Positions 54,526-63,179 of a stretch of DNA of 64,000 nt are shown piece after piece (position 1 is the first letter of the stretch; each line of letters opens with the position of its first letter). Source of the DNA: Fructobacillus papyrifericola. GTDB lineage: Bacteria; Bacillota; Bacilli; Lactobacillales; Lactobacillaceae. The notes beneath the pieces are model-generated. The model ran no database searches. It saw nothing but the letters and a program-made list of their open reading frames with translations, and was not told where the DNA came from. Where the stretch lies: positions 1 to 64,000 of the forward strand of contig NZ_JAAMFJ010000003.1 in the NCBI RefSeq assembly GCF_018437235.1. Direction: 5' to 3'. The translations under genes were made by a program, and so were the position numbers.

Positions 54526-54684
54526 TTCTCTCCTCCTATCATGGTACTTGTTTGATTCCATTTCCTAATCACTGTCTCGGCCCTATTATAACCAGGCATA
54601 CCCGCTTTGCAAAGAAAAAGCACGAACAAGCGTTCGTTTTATTCAAAACATTCATAAGTTTGAACAAAGCGACTTTTTCCGTAT

Positions 54685-54711
54685 AAAAAAAAGTCGACCG
54701 GTGGGTCGACT
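54685..54711 (-). terminator. Terminator of the 144-aa membrane gene
   Basis: Minus strand AGTCGACC-CACC-GGTCGACT then TTTTTTT. Carries one AAAGTCG word. Confidence 0.85.
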
Positions 54712-54722
54712 GCTGTTTAAAT

Positions 54723-55157
54723 TTAAAAGTAAACGCCTGAAATGGGCAATCCAATCGCTACCAAGTACATAGTCCAGCCCCAGAGCAAGAAACCGATGAT
54801 TTCGACAACGGTCTGTTGCCATGGCAGGTGCCAGAAGAAGGGCTTTTGCTTTGTAACGACCTTGTAATTCTGGTCAATGACAATCCAAACAATCAAGCCA
54901 AAGAGCGTCCCCGATCCTTGCGTAATGCTGGAATCATAGTTAGCCCAGATGATGAAGACGATGATTAAAACAATCGACATGAGCAAGAAAAGCCCCCGAC
55001 TAAAGTCGATAAAGACACCGCCCCCAATCGAGAGCGCCTCCGTTTTTGTGGCTTCTTCCGTGCGGAAGAGTTGCTGCCAGCCCGCACGAACAAGGGAGGC
55101 TAAGACGCCACCCAGAAAACCAACCCAGAGGGCGTTAAAAATAATGGTTGCCAACAT
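54723..55157 (-). CDS. Hypothetical membrane protein
   Basis: 144 aa, four hydrophobic segments (about residues 4-26, 53-73, 82-98, 112-136). TKTEALSIGGGVFIDFSRGLF lies between the first two. Not recognised as a known family. GGAG-type SD (AAAGGAGATTTTC) before the ATG. Stands alone with its own terminator. Confidence 0.7.
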   Translation of the reverse strand: MLATIIFNALWVGFLGGVLASLVRAGWQQLFRTEEATKTEALSIGGGVFIDFSRGLFLLMSIVLIIVFIIWANYDSSITQGSGTLFGLIVWIVIDQNYKVVTKQKPFFWHLPWQQTVVEIIGFLLWGWTMYLVAIGLPISGVYF

Positions 55158-55248
55158 AGAAAATCTCCTTTAATCACTTCCCTAATCTTAACACTTCTCC
55201 GTTCTAATGAAAACGGCTAGTCAAGGGACCCTTCAGACGGGACTTTTT

Positions 55249-55356
55249 GGTATAATAGGGAACTGAGGAGTTCAGCAACGAGGCGCTTTTCTCGCCTTTT
55301 AAGACTTCTCCGACTAGCGCCGGAAGATTTTTCGGATTCAAACGGAGGTTTTTCTT
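55249..55356 (+). promoter_or_regulatory. Promoter and long structured leader of the HTH/coiled-coil gene
   Basis: Extended -10 TGGTATAAT (55247-55255) followed by a leader of about 95 bases with three possible hairpins: GAACT-GAGG-AGTTC, GGCG-CTTTTCT-CGCC followed by TTTT, and CTCCG...CGGAG, the last covering the SD CGGAGG. This could allow attenuation or SD masking. I do not recognise a known riboswitch. Confidence 0.4.
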
Positions 55357-55848
55357 TTGAAAGTCAAACGCGAAAACATGATTGATTATTACACCTTCGG
55401 CTCAACCGCCGAACTTTTACTATACCTGGGCATTGAACGAGAAACACTCTTTCACCGGGCCAAGTTACGTGGCATCGATTTAAACGGGACTTATACGGAA
55501 GCCGATTTAGCGGCTTTAAAGCCCCAAAAGGACGCTTATCTCGGTTCATTAAACGCCGAAACGGAAGCCGAAATCGAAGTGCTCAAGATGAAGCTGCAGA
55601 TGCTCGAATCCCAACTGGGCTTTAAGGATCAGCAACTCGAAGATCGCCAAGATCACATCGACACCCTGCGTTCTTCTCTCGAACAGGCCGAACGCAACCT
55701 GGAAAAGACCCAAACAACGGTCGACCAGCAGCAACACCTGCAGATGGCTACCCTCTCCCAGCTGGACAAAGTCACATCCCGCGTCCAACGTATCGAAATG
55801 GAAGAAGACCAAAAGAAGCACTGGTGGTCGAGAAAGAAAAAAGATTAA
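55357..55848 (+). CDS. HTH plus coiled-coil protein (DUF536-like layout)
   Basis: 163 aa. N-terminal helix-turn-helix-like segment (FGSTAELLLYLGIERETLFHRAKLRG), then a long coiled coil (about residues 70-135; EIEVLKMKLQMLESQLGFKDQQLEDRQ) with a QQ-rich patch, and a basic tail KKHWWSRKKKD. This layout resembles DUF536 proteins seen near plasmid replication genes, but I see no replication gene here. Start TTG eight bases after GGAGG; an ATG at codon 8 is the alternative. Function unknown. Confidence 0.75.
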   Translation: MKVKRENMIDYYTFGSTAELLLYLGIERETLFHRAKLRGIDLNGTYTEADLAALKPQKDAYLGSLNAETEAEIEVLKMKLQMLESQLGFKDQQLEDRQDHIDTLRSSLEQAERNLEKTQTTVDQQQHLQMATLSQLDKVTSRVQRIEMEEDQKKHWWSRKKKD

Positions 55849-55851
55849 ACG

Positions 55852-55883
55852 AAAAAGAGCGATGAATACTCATCGCTCTTTTT
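55852..55883 (+). terminator. Terminator after the coiled-coil gene
   Basis: AAAAAGAGCGATGA-ATAC-TCATCGCTCTTTTT, perfect 14-bp stem. Confidence 0.93.
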
Positions 55884-55977
55884 AATTGTCATCGATTTGT
55901 CCGCTACAGAATGTACAGTCAATGGTAGCACCGAGATAACACTGAACTCTAGGCGCTTATCAATTATTTAGCGACAC

Positions 55978-56010
55978 AAAACCAGCCATTCGAAACGAAT
56001 GGCTGGTTTT
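55978..56010 (-). terminator. lepB terminator
   Basis: AAAACCAGCCATTCG-AAA-CGAATGGCTGGTTTT. The 94 bases between this and the previous terminator show nothing I can assign. Confidence 0.9.
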
Positions 56011-56030
56011 ATTTTATGACATTTGTCATC

Positions 56031-56654
56031 CTAAGCAAAGTAATGTTGATCTTGCTTTGAGATGTTGTTCTTTACGGTTGTTGAGTACCAGAATGGGACG
56101 TGAATCTTTCCGATGACGTGCTTCTTTGAAACGAAACCGAAGTAACGGGAATCGTTTGAAACCGAACGGTGATCACCCAAAACGAAGTAGCTATCCTTTG
56201 GCACGACCGACTTGTTCTGGTCGCTCTTCTCCCAGAGGCCGGTTGAAGACAAAGTCTTCAATGACCAGGAAGAACCAAATGAGGAAGCCGTTCCGGCGTT
56301 TTGCTCTTCTGTACTAATGTAGGATTCGTCCACCTTCTTATTATTGACGTAGAGGGTGCCGTCCTTGTATTCAACCGTGTCGCCGGCAACGGCAATCACA
56401 CGCTTGACGTAGTCCTTGTTACCAGCCTTGATGCGGGGGTCTTCTTGCCGGGCATCAAAGACGACGACATCCCCACGCTTCAAATTCTGTGTTTTTTGCA
56501 CCACGACTTTTTGCTGGTCGAGCAGGTTGGGATCCATCGAATCACCATTAATGGTCACCACGTTCACCCAGAAAGTCGTAATCGCCAGGTAGGCGAGAAT
56601 GCCAATGGCAATCGGCACCACCCAGTTCCAAATAAATAAGAATAGTTTCTTCAT
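56031..56654 (-). CDS. lepB: Signal peptidase I
   Basis: Removes signal peptides from secreted proteins outside the membrane. 207 aa with one N-terminal membrane anchor (about residues 8-30), the catalytic Ser39 in GDSMDPNL, general-base Lys84 in DYVKRVIAVAGD, and GDHRSVSNDSRYFG. GAGG-type SD before the ATG. Follows an unknown gene and rbsK on the same strand with 91 bases between, including a possible promoter. Confidence 0.95.
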   Translation of the reverse strand: MKKLFLFIWNWVVPIAIGILAYLAITTFWVNVVTINGDSMDPNLLDQQKVVVQKTQNLKRGDVVVFDARQEDPRIKAGNKDYVKRVIAVAGDTVEYKDGTLYVNNKKVDESYISTEEQNAGTASSFGSSWSLKTLSSTGLWEKSDQNKSVVPKDSYFVLGDHRSVSNDSRYFGFVSKKHVIGKIHVPFWYSTTVKNNISKQDQHYFA

Positions 56655-56745
56655 AGTCTTAACCTCAATCCCTAGCTTACTCGTCTAAACGCCTATGTCA
56701 AGCGTTCAAAACAAATGAGCCCTGGAAAAATTACATTAGATTACC

Positions 56746-57090
56746 TTAGGAACGAACCGTGTTAATCCTTACCCGATAGGTAGCCCGATCACGAACGCCC
56801 GGCGTTTCAAAGGAGATGATGCCATGGGACTTGGTCAGATTGGTCAAGTCGGCATTTTGCAGGCGCGACCCAATCAAGTTCAGCGGGTTTGGCCCAGGAT
56901 AAGTCTTGGTCCAATCAATTACCAAGTAATCCTCGTATGAAAAGCAAAGCACGCGGTAATCGAGCACGGCTTCCTCTTCTGATTCGGCATCGTCGTCGCC
57001 CCTTGCCCAAGTCTCATCATCTGCTCGATCAATTGCTTGCAGTGACAGCCAGTATTCCTTGCGTCTCAGTTGTAGCTCTTCAATCTTCAT
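56746..57090 (-). CDS. Hypothetical protein downstream of rbsK
   Basis: 114 aa, soluble, acidic N-terminal half (RADDETWARGDDDAESEEEA), then LDYRVLCFSYEDYLVIDWTKTYPGP and a strand-rich C-terminus. Not recognised. GGAGGG SD sits 3 bases before its ATG, 15 bases after the rbsK stop, so it is probably translated from the same mRNA. Confidence 0.6.
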   Translation of the reverse strand: MKIEELQLRRKEYWLSLQAIDRADDETWARGDDDAESEEEAVLDYRVLCFSYEDYLVIDWTKTYPGPNPLNLIGSRLQNADLTNLTKSHGIISFETPGVRDRATYRVRINTVRS

Positions 57091-57105
57091 GAACCCTCCG
57101 ACCGC

Positions 57106-58041
57106 TTAGTTTGTCTTTGGCAGTTGCGACAGCACCGCTTCTTCCTTTGGAATTGAAGGCAAGGCGCCGGCCGAGGCCACCGTGATGGAGGAGGCAGCCA
57201 CCGCATAGCGAATGGCCCCTTCGATGTTATCAAAGGAAGGGGACAAGCGGGAGAGCAAGGCGCCGATGAAGGTGTCGCCCGCCGCGGTCGTGTCAATGGC
57301 CGTCGTCTTAATTGCCGACACCATCACTTCTTTGCCGTCCTTAGCCTTGTAAAAGGCCCCCTTGTCACCCAGAGTAATCAGCACGTGCTTGAGCCCCAGC
57401 CCAAAGAAAAAGTCGGCGTTGGCAATCAACGAAGCCCGGTCCGTTACCGGAATATCGGTAATCAAAGCCGCCTCGTGTTCATTTGGAATGATCAGGTCAG
57501 TTTGTTCCAATAGGGACGTTGGTAAGTCCTCCTGGTCCGGTACCGGTGCTGGATTCAAAACGGTGGTCACCCCAGCCTTCTTCGCTTCCTTAAAAGCCGT
57601 CAAGGCCGTCTCCAAGGAAATCTCCAGTTGGGTCAGGCAAAAGTCTGACCCTTGCAAGGCCGCCTGCTGATCCCAGATATCCTTGGCGGACAGGTCACCA
57701 TTGGCCCCTTCATAGACGTAAATGATGTTATCACCGGTCGCCTTTGACACCGTGATGTAGGCCTGCCCAGTCTGAAACTTTTCTGAGTGCAAGACATAGT
57801 CCAGGTTGAGGTTTTCTTCTTGAACTTGTGCACCCAAGTCAAAGTCCCTGCCGACTTTGGTAATAAAGTTGGCCTTGGCTCCGGAACGGGCGATGGCAAC
57901 GGCCTGGTTCAAGCCCTTGCCACCCATCACTTCTTCTTGGTGCTGTCCAATCGACAGCGTCTCTCCCGACTGTGCCAAACGGGGCACGCGGGTTACCCGG
58001 TCCAAGTTCGTTGAACCGACAATCGTTACTTGCTTTTTCAT
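57106..58041 (-). CDS. rbsK: Ribokinase
   Basis: Phosphorylates D-ribose to ribose-5-P. PfkB-family, 311 aa. GSTNLDRVTRVPRLAQSGET and GGKGLNQAVAIAR at the N-terminus, and the anion-hole motif DTTAAGDTFIGAL near residue 250. I start at the ATG after AAAGGGA; two in-frame starts lie 2-8 codons upstream. Divergent from rpiA, which interconverts its product. Confidence 0.93.
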   Translation of the reverse strand: MKKQVTIVGSTNLDRVTRVPRLAQSGETLSIGQHQEEVMGGKGLNQAVAIARSGAKANFITKVGRDFDLGAQVQEENLNLDYVLHSEKFQTGQAYITVSKATGDNIIYVYEGANGDLSAKDIWDQQAALQGSDFCLTQLEISLETALTAFKEAKKAGVTTVLNPAPVPDQEDLPTSLLEQTDLIIPNEHEAALITDIPVTDRASLIANADFFFGLGLKHVLITLGDKGAFYKAKDGKEVMVSAIKTTAIDTTAAGDTFIGALLSRLSPSFDNIEGAIRYAVAASSITVASAGALPSIPKEEAVLSQLPKTN

Positions 58042-58152
58042 AGTCATCCCTTTTTCGTCTGACAACGTTTTTCTTCTCTCCCTATTTTACTAGAAAGTAC
58101 CGACTTTGACAGTAAAAATGGTCAAAGTCGTCGAAGGACGGACCGTCCGTCT

Positions 58153-58158
58153 GCTATA
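58153..58158 (+). promoter_or_regulatory. rpiA extended -10 with upstream inverted repeat
   Basis: TGCTATAAT gives the -10 (58153-58158 for TATAAT). GGACGGACCGTCC just upstream is nearly symmetric and overlaps the -35 region; a possible operator for the rbsK-rpiA divergent pair. Confidence 0.4.
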
Positions 58159-58197
58159 ATAGATGGTAGATTACGTGACTTTAATGGAGGATTTGCT

Positions 58198-58872
58198 GTG
58201 AATGACCATAAAGTAAAAGCTGCTCAAATGGCCGTTGACCTGATTCCGAACCAGGCCATCGTCGGCCTTGGATCCGGTTCGACCGCTTCCATTTTCATCG
58301 ATTTGCTGGCCAAAAAGGCCCACGAGGAGAGCATGGACATTACCTGCGTGGCTACTTCGGGTCAAACGCAGCAGTTGGCCCTTGGCTTTGGCTTAAAAGT
58401 CGTCGACATCGACGCGGTTGACCGCATCGACGTGACTGTGGACGGGGCCGATGAAGTCGACCCTAACCTAAACGGCATCAAGGGTGGCGGTGCTGCCCTA
58501 CTCTTTGAGAAGATCGTGGCCATGAATTCCCAGAAAAACATCTGGGTGGTTGATTCTTCCAAGCGTCATCCACGGCTCGGTTCCTACAAATTACCCGTTG
58601 AGGTTGTCAAGTTTGGTGTCCATCACGTCTACAACCACTTGAAGGAACTTGACCTAAAGCCCGTCTACCGCCAGCAAGAAGACGGCAACTACCTAACGAC
58701 TGACTCCGGCAACTACATCATCGACATCGATATTTCCCGTGTCGATGACTTGGCCAAGTTAGCCAATGACTTGAAGGCCCTGACTGGCGTCGTCGAGCAC
58801 GGCCTCTTCATTAACGTCTGCGACGTCCTGCTCGTCGGCAACACCGGTGAAGCGATTTACCGAAAAGGGTAA
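58198..58872 (+). CDS. rpiA: Ribose-5-phosphate isomerase A
   Basis: Interconverts ribose-5-P and ribulose-5-P. 224 aa. GLGSGSTASIFID near the N-terminus, DGADEVDPNLNGIKGGGAALLFEKIVA (phosphate loop and catalytic region, about residues 81-107), and HGLFINVCDVLLVG at the C-terminus. GTG start with GGAGG seven bases upstream. Links rbsK with the phosphoketolase route. Confidence 0.96.
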   Translation: MNDHKVKAAQMAVDLIPNQAIVGLGSGSTASIFIDLLAKKAHEESMDITCVATSGQTQQLALGFGLKVVDIDAVDRIDVTVDGADEVDPNLNGIKGGGAALLFEKIVAMNSQKNIWVVDSSKRHPRLGSYKLPVEVVKFGVHHVYNHLKELDLKPVYRQQEDGNYLTTDSGNYIIDIDISRVDDLAKLANDLKALTGVVEHGLFINVCDVLLVGNTGEAIYRKG

Positions 58873-58966
58873 GGGTTCAGTAAATTTTAAGCACTTCAAC
58901 TGATGATAAAAATGATGTTATCATATGGATACAGTATGAAGAATTAGCGTTTTCACTCTTATTCCA

Positions 58967-58996
58967 AACCACCACCAGCCAGCGGTGGTTTTTTTT
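58967..58996 (+). terminator. rpiA terminator
   Basis: AACCACC and GGTGGTT around a 10-base loop, then TTTTTT. Confidence 0.78.
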
Positions 58997-59107
58997 GATC
59001 GAATTACCGCTACCAACGCCCTTTCCTCCTTGAAAATCACCCTCGAGAAGCCTATCATAAAGCTATATCCTTCTACTTTAGAAAGAAGAGGAATTGGGGT
59101 TTCAAGC

Positions 59108-60469
59108 ATGCATTCGACAACAACACAGTCGGCCTTAAACGACACGGCCCATCCTGAACGTTTGCACCAGCACATGGCGGTTCGCTGGGAAAAAGTCATC
59201 GAAAAGGAAGACCATCCTGCTCGAGAAGCGGCACTGCCAGTCCGAGCATCGATTGTTGGTCGTGTCGGCATTCAATTATTATCGACCGGAACCGGGGCCT
59301 GGCGCGTCCGCTCGGCCATGAACAAGGTGGCGCGCGCCCTAGAATTAACCATTTCGGCTGATATCGGTTTTACAGCCATCACCGTCACCTGCTTCGACGG
59401 GGCCGATTCCTTTACCGAGTCGCTTTCCTTAGCGGCGACCGGCGTGAACACACACAAAATGACCTTGATCGAAGACTTTGTCGAACAATTTGCCGTGAAG
59501 TACGCCGACCAAAAGCCACAAGTTGCTCACAAAGAACTGGATAAAATTCAAAAGCGCCCCGGTAACTACGGGCCCGTTCGCGCAGGCCTCGCAGCGGGTC
59601 TTGCCTGCTGCGGCTTTATCTTTTTACTCGGTGGTGGACCAGTCGAGATGCTCGGTTGTTTCATCGGTGCCTTTTTCGGACAATTCACGAGAAAACGTCT
59701 TGGACAAAAGCATTGGAACGCGGTTGCCACAACGGTAATTGGCGTTGCCGCGGCCTGCCTGGCCTATGTGCTGACTTTCTTCTTGTTGCGGTCACTCTTT
59801 CCACTGTCTTCTGCTCACGAAGCCGGCTACATCGGTGCCATGCTCTTCGTGATTCCAGGATTTCCCTTCATCACCTCCATCTTGGACTTGTCTAAAAACG
59901 ATATGCGTTCCGGTCTGGAACGATTGGCCTTTGCTCTGATGATCATCTTCTCAGCAACCCTTGTCGGCTGGCTCTTGGCCATGCTCTTTGGGCTGCGGCC
60001 GCAGAACTTTTTGCCACAGGGACTGAGTTTGTATCCACTGATTGCCTGCCGCCTCTTGGCCTCCTTTGCCGGGGTCTTCGGCTTCTCCTTGATGTTTAAC
60101 TCCAAGCTCAAAATGGCCGCGACGGCCGGTTTAATCGGAGCGGTGGCTAACACCACCCGACTCGAATTGGTTGACCTGTCCCAGCTACCACCCGCAGCCG
60201 CTGCCTTCATCGGCGCCTTGATCGCTGGTCTGGCCGCTTCTTACATCAACCGTTACACCGTCTTCCCACGCATTTCCTTGACGGTGCCGGCCATCGTCAT
60301 CATGGTGCCCGGCCTTTACATCTACCGCGGTATTTACAACCTTGGCCTGAACGCCATCGGGGTTGGTGCCACCTGGTTGATCAAGGCAGCCCTAATCATG
60401 ATTTTCCTACCATTTGGCCTCTACGTGGCCCGCTTCATCATGGATAAGGATTGGCGCAAGGTGGATTAA
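59108..60469 (+). CDS. Threonine/serine exporter, ThrE family (YjjP-YjjB fused)
   Basis: 453 aa. A soluble N-terminal domain (1-165) is followed by five-TM YjjP-like and YjjB-like halves (ten segments in all); FVIPGFPFITSILDL lies in the first half and VPAIVIMVPGLYIYRGIYN in the second. The fused form exports Thr/Ser; homologous split pairs transport other dicarboxylates such as succinate. I start at MHSTTTQ after GGGG; the open frame extends 41 codons upstream without support. Confidence 0.88.
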   Translation: MHSTTTQSALNDTAHPERLHQHMAVRWEKVIEKEDHPAREAALPVRASIVGRVGIQLLSTGTGAWRVRSAMNKVARALELTISADIGFTAITVTCFDGADSFTESLSLAATGVNTHKMTLIEDFVEQFAVKYADQKPQVAHKELDKIQKRPGNYGPVRAGLAAGLACCGFIFLLGGGPVEMLGCFIGAFFGQFTRKRLGQKHWNAVATTVIGVAAACLAYVLTFFLLRSLFPLSSAHEAGYIGAMLFVIPGFPFITSILDLSKNDMRSGLERLAFALMIIFSATLVGWLLAMLFGLRPQNFLPQGLSLYPLIACRLLASFAGVFGFSLMFNSKLKMAATAGLIGAVANTTRLELVDLSQLPPAAAAFIGALIAGLAASYINRYTVFPRISLTVPAIVIMVPGLYIYRGIYNLGLNAIGVGATWLIKAALIMIFLPFGLYVARFIMDKDWRKVD

Positions 60470-60481
60470 GTATTCCAAAAC

Positions 60482-60523
60482 AAAAGTCGTTCGAACGGAA
60501 TTAACCGTTCGAACGACTTTTTT
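60482..60523. terminator. ThrE gene terminator, AAAGTCG-type stem
   Basis: AAAAGTCGTTCGAACGG-AATTAA-CCGTTCGAACGACTTTT, a perfect 17-bp stem with an inverted AAAGTCG pair at its base. Confidence 0.93.
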
Positions 60524-60540
60524 ATTTAACCAAAGACACA

Positions 60541-60572
60541 AAAAAAGAACCGCCGCAAGGCGATTCCTTTTT
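60541..60572 (-). terminator. mleA terminator
   Basis: AAAAAGAACCGCC-GCAA-GGCGATTCCTTTTT with one mismatch, directly after mleA. Confidence 0.85.
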
Positions 60573-60591
60573 GTAAACGAAGAGCGAACTC

Positions 60592-62217
60592 TTAGTACTT
60601 AGGTTCCCACTTCAAAGCTTCGATAGCAGCCTTGACGTCAGAAATCTTTTCCTTCGTGATGCCTTGGTCAACGGCTGATTGTGCAACCGCGATGGCAACG
60701 TCTTCAGAGAACTTCGTCAACTGTGAAACTGGAGGCAAAACAGCAGCACCTGGCTTTGATGCATCAACCAAACCACCCAATGAGTGAGCAGCAGCTGAGA
60801 TCATTTCGTCGTTCAAGACCGTAGCCGTTGAAGCGATCGTTCCGAGTCCAAGACCTGGGTAAACCAACGCGTTGTTAGCTTGTCCGATGTTGTACGTTAC
60901 ACCCTTGTATTCGATTGGGTCAACAGGGATACCGTTGGCAACCAATGCCTTACCATCAGTCCATTCAAGCAAGTCCTTAGCCGTTGCTTCAACCAACTTC
61001 GTTGGGTTAGACAATGGGAAGATGATTGGGCGTTCTACGTGAGAAGCCATTTCTTGAACGATTTCCTTAGTGAAGGCACCAGGAACAGTTGAAGTACCAA
61101 CCAAGATCGTTGGGTGGATTTCCTTAACAACTGACATCAAGTCAGTCAATTGGTCGTTGTTAGCAAACTCTGAACGCTTGCGAGCAAATGGTGCTTGTTC
61201 TGGCGTCAAGTCGTCCATGTCGTCGAAGAGCAAACCTTGCTTGTCAACCAAGTAGATGTGTGACTTGGCTTCTTCTTCTGACAAACCTTCTTGCAACATT
61301 TCGTCGAAGATACGAGCAGCGATACCACATCCGGCTGATCCGGCACCAAATGACAAGTATGTCTGGTCTGACAACTTTTCACCAGTGATGTTCATGGCAC
61401 CCAATGCAGCGGCCAACGTGATGATTCCAGTTCCTTGGATGTCATCGTTGAACGTCGTGATGTCGTTCTTGTACTTGTTCAAGATCTTAGCACCGTTTTG
61501 ACGGGCAAAGTCTTCCCAGTGCAAGTACAAGTTAGGGAATGTCTTTTCAGCAGCTTGTACGAAGTCGTCAACAAACTTGTCGTACTTTTCGCCGCGAACA
61601 CGTTCGTGACGGTTACCCAAGTAGTTAGGGTTTTCCAACAATTCCTTGTTGTTCGTTCCGTTGTCCAAGACAACTGGCAAAACGTCGGCTGGGTTAACAC
61701 CTGCGGCTGCAGTATAAACCATCAACTTACCAACGGCGATGTCAACACCGTTGACACCCCAGTCACCAATACCCAAGATACCTTCGGCATCCGTTACAAC
61801 GATCAACTTGATGTCGCGACCGTTAGCGGCGTTCTTCAAGCTCGTTTCGAAGTCTTCGTCGTTGTCGATTGAGAAGTAAACGGCGTTTTGTGGGTCAACG
61901 AACAAATCTGAGTAGTTTTCGATCGTGTCAGCGATAACTGGATCGTAAACGATTGGCATAAATTCAACCACGTGTTGTGAGAACATGTAGTAGAACAATG
62001 TGTGGTTCGTGTTAAAGATTTCCATCAAGAACAAGCGCTTTTCCAAGTCAGAAGGCTTTGATTGGAATTGTGCGTAAGTTTGTGCTTCTTGTTCTTCCAG
62101 AGTTTGCACGCGTGGAGGCAAGAGCCCGGCTACGCCGAGTTCCTTACGTTCTTCCATCGTGAACCCTGTCCCCTTGTTCAAGAAGGGGTTGTTCAAAATC
62201 TCGATTGGTGTCGTCAT
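60592..62217 (-). CDS. mleA: Malolactic enzyme (or NAD-malic enzyme)
   Basis: Converts L-malate to L-lactate and CO2. 541 aa, the length of the Oenococcus/Leuconostoc malolactic enzyme. Malic-enzyme motifs: [32 protein letters not shown], and dinucleotide-binding [11 protein letters not shown]. Malic and malolactic enzymes are hard to tell apart by sequence; length, family and the divergent LysR gene favour malolactic. High codon bias, SD AAAGGAG. The AAAGTCG word is absent. Confidence 0.9.
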   Translation of the reverse strand: MTTPIEILNNPFLNKGTGFTMEERKELGVAGLLPPRVQTLEEQEAQTYAQFQSKPSDLEKRLFLMEIFNTNHTLFYYMFSQHVVEFMPIVYDPVIADTIENYSDLFVDPQNAVYFSIDNDEDFETSLKNAANGRDIKLIVVTDAEGILGIGDWGVNGVDIAVGKLMVYTAAAGVNPADVLPVVLDNGTNNKELLENPNYLGNRHERVRGEKYDKFVDDFVQAAEKTFPNLYLHWEDFARQNGAKILNKYKNDITTFNDDIQGTGIITLAAALGAMNITGEKLSDQTYLSFGAGSAGCGIAARIFDEMLQEGLSEEEAKSHIYLVDKQGLLFDDMDDLTPEQAPFARKRSEFANNDQLTDLMSVVKEIHPTILVGTSTVPGAFTKEIVQEMASHVERPIIFPLSNPTKLVEATAKDLLEWTDGKALVANGIPVDPIEYKGVTYNIGQANNALVYPGLGLGTIASTATVLNDEMISAAAHSLGGLVDASKPGAAVLPPVSQLTKFSEDVAIAVAQSAVDQGITKEKISDVKAAIEALKWEPKY

Positions 62218-62275
62218 GTGAGATGAACTCCTTTTTCTGTCTACTTTAGGCCACCTTGACAGTGTGTTTTTATGC

Positions 62276-62292
62276 CTAAGTTATGGCCTTAG
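62276..62292. promoter_or_regulatory. Inverted repeat in the mleA-LysR spacer
   Basis: CTAAG-TTATGGC-CTTAG, perfect 5-bp arms, 17 bases in all. LysR-type regulators bind this style of interrupted dyad, so it is a candidate site for the divergent LysR protein. Confidence 0.45.
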
Positions 62293-62390
62293 TTTACGCT
62301 TTTCAGGCCTTTTCGTCAAATAGAATGACTCTCTTTTCCCGGACATTTTCCTTGATATGTCGCTTTTTCGCCCCTTTTTTCTGCTATACT

Positions 62391-62396
62391 TTAAGT
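62391..62396 (+). promoter_or_regulatory. LysR gene extended -10
   Basis: TGCTATACT, about 45 bases before the gene. Confidence 0.5.
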
Positions 62397-62441
62397 ACTT
62401 TTTTCACTAGTGAACGGATTTCCCTTTGAAAGGATAAAATG

Positions 62442-63110
62442 ATGCGGATTCAAGACTTACAGTATTATCTAGCACTGGCCGAACTCGGTTCCTTTTCGAA
62501 GGTCTCCAAGCAATTTAAGGTTTCCCAGCCAACCGTTTCATTGGCCATGCAACGCCTGGAAAAGGAATTGGGCACGGAATTAATCTGGCGTGATCCCGGC
62601 CACCAACAATTAGCCCTAACCCACCCTGGTCGAATCCTGCAGCAGCATGCCGAGCAGATGGTCAACCACTACTTCTTAGCCGAAGAAGAAATCAAGAAGG
62701 AGGCCGAGCAAAAACTGGTTCTGCTGCTCTCGGAATTGGCCGAACTCGCCTATTTCCCAGCCATTCAAGAACACCTTTCCGACCACTTCTTCACCCACTT
62801 ACAGCAGCGCCAGGCCAGTACCGAAGAAGCCCTGCAAGCGCTAAAAGTCGGCCAGGCCGACGCCGCCATCCTCACCAGCTCCTTTCCTATAGAAGAAAAG
62901 CTTGTCGCAGAAGAAATTCCCCACCCAGATCTGCAGCTGTCAGAAGACAAAGTTCTCCCGGCCTTCCCGCTGACCTTTGTCTACCGAGAGGACCGGCTGC
63001 AAGGCCCCGACCTGACCCGTATCTTGGCCGAATTAAAGGCGGCGATTGCCACTGCTTCGGCCCGCGACTTTACCCTTATAAGCAAAGGCAATAAGCCCTC
63101 CGGTGTTTGA
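62442..63110 (+). CDS. Short LysR-family regulator, MleR-like position
   Basis: 222 aa from this ATG, against about 290-300 for the family. The winged HTH is intact (QDLQYYLALAELGSFSKVSKQFKVSQPTVSLAMQRLEKELGTELIWR), but the effector-binding domain is short: the first subdomain is present (about residues 90-160) and the second appears largely missing or collapsed into PLTFVYREDRLQGPDLTRILAELK. No obvious frameshift. An ATG one codon earlier is also possible. Divergent from mleA, as mleR is in relatives. Confidence 0.85.
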   Translation: MRIQDLQYYLALAELGSFSKVSKQFKVSQPTVSLAMQRLEKELGTELIWRDPGHQQLALTHPGRILQQHAEQMVNHYFLAEEEIKKEAEQKLVLLLSELAELAYFPAIQEHLSDHFFTHLQQRQASTEEALQALKVGQADAAILTSSFPIEEKLVAEEIPHPDLQLSEDKVLPAFPLTFVYREDRLQGPDLTRILAELKAAIATASARDFTLISKGNKPSGV

Positions 63111-63136
63111 CTATAAGTTTTTCGGTTCGCTATGCT
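63107..63136 (+). promoter_or_regulatory. Metal-binding protein gene promoter
   Basis: TTGACT (63107-63112, overlapping the LysR stop), 18 bases, TATGCT (63131-63136). Confidence 0.6.
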
Positions 63137-63179
63137 TAGCTCGTTGTTAAAAAACGCTTTTTGCGAAAGGAAATCCACC

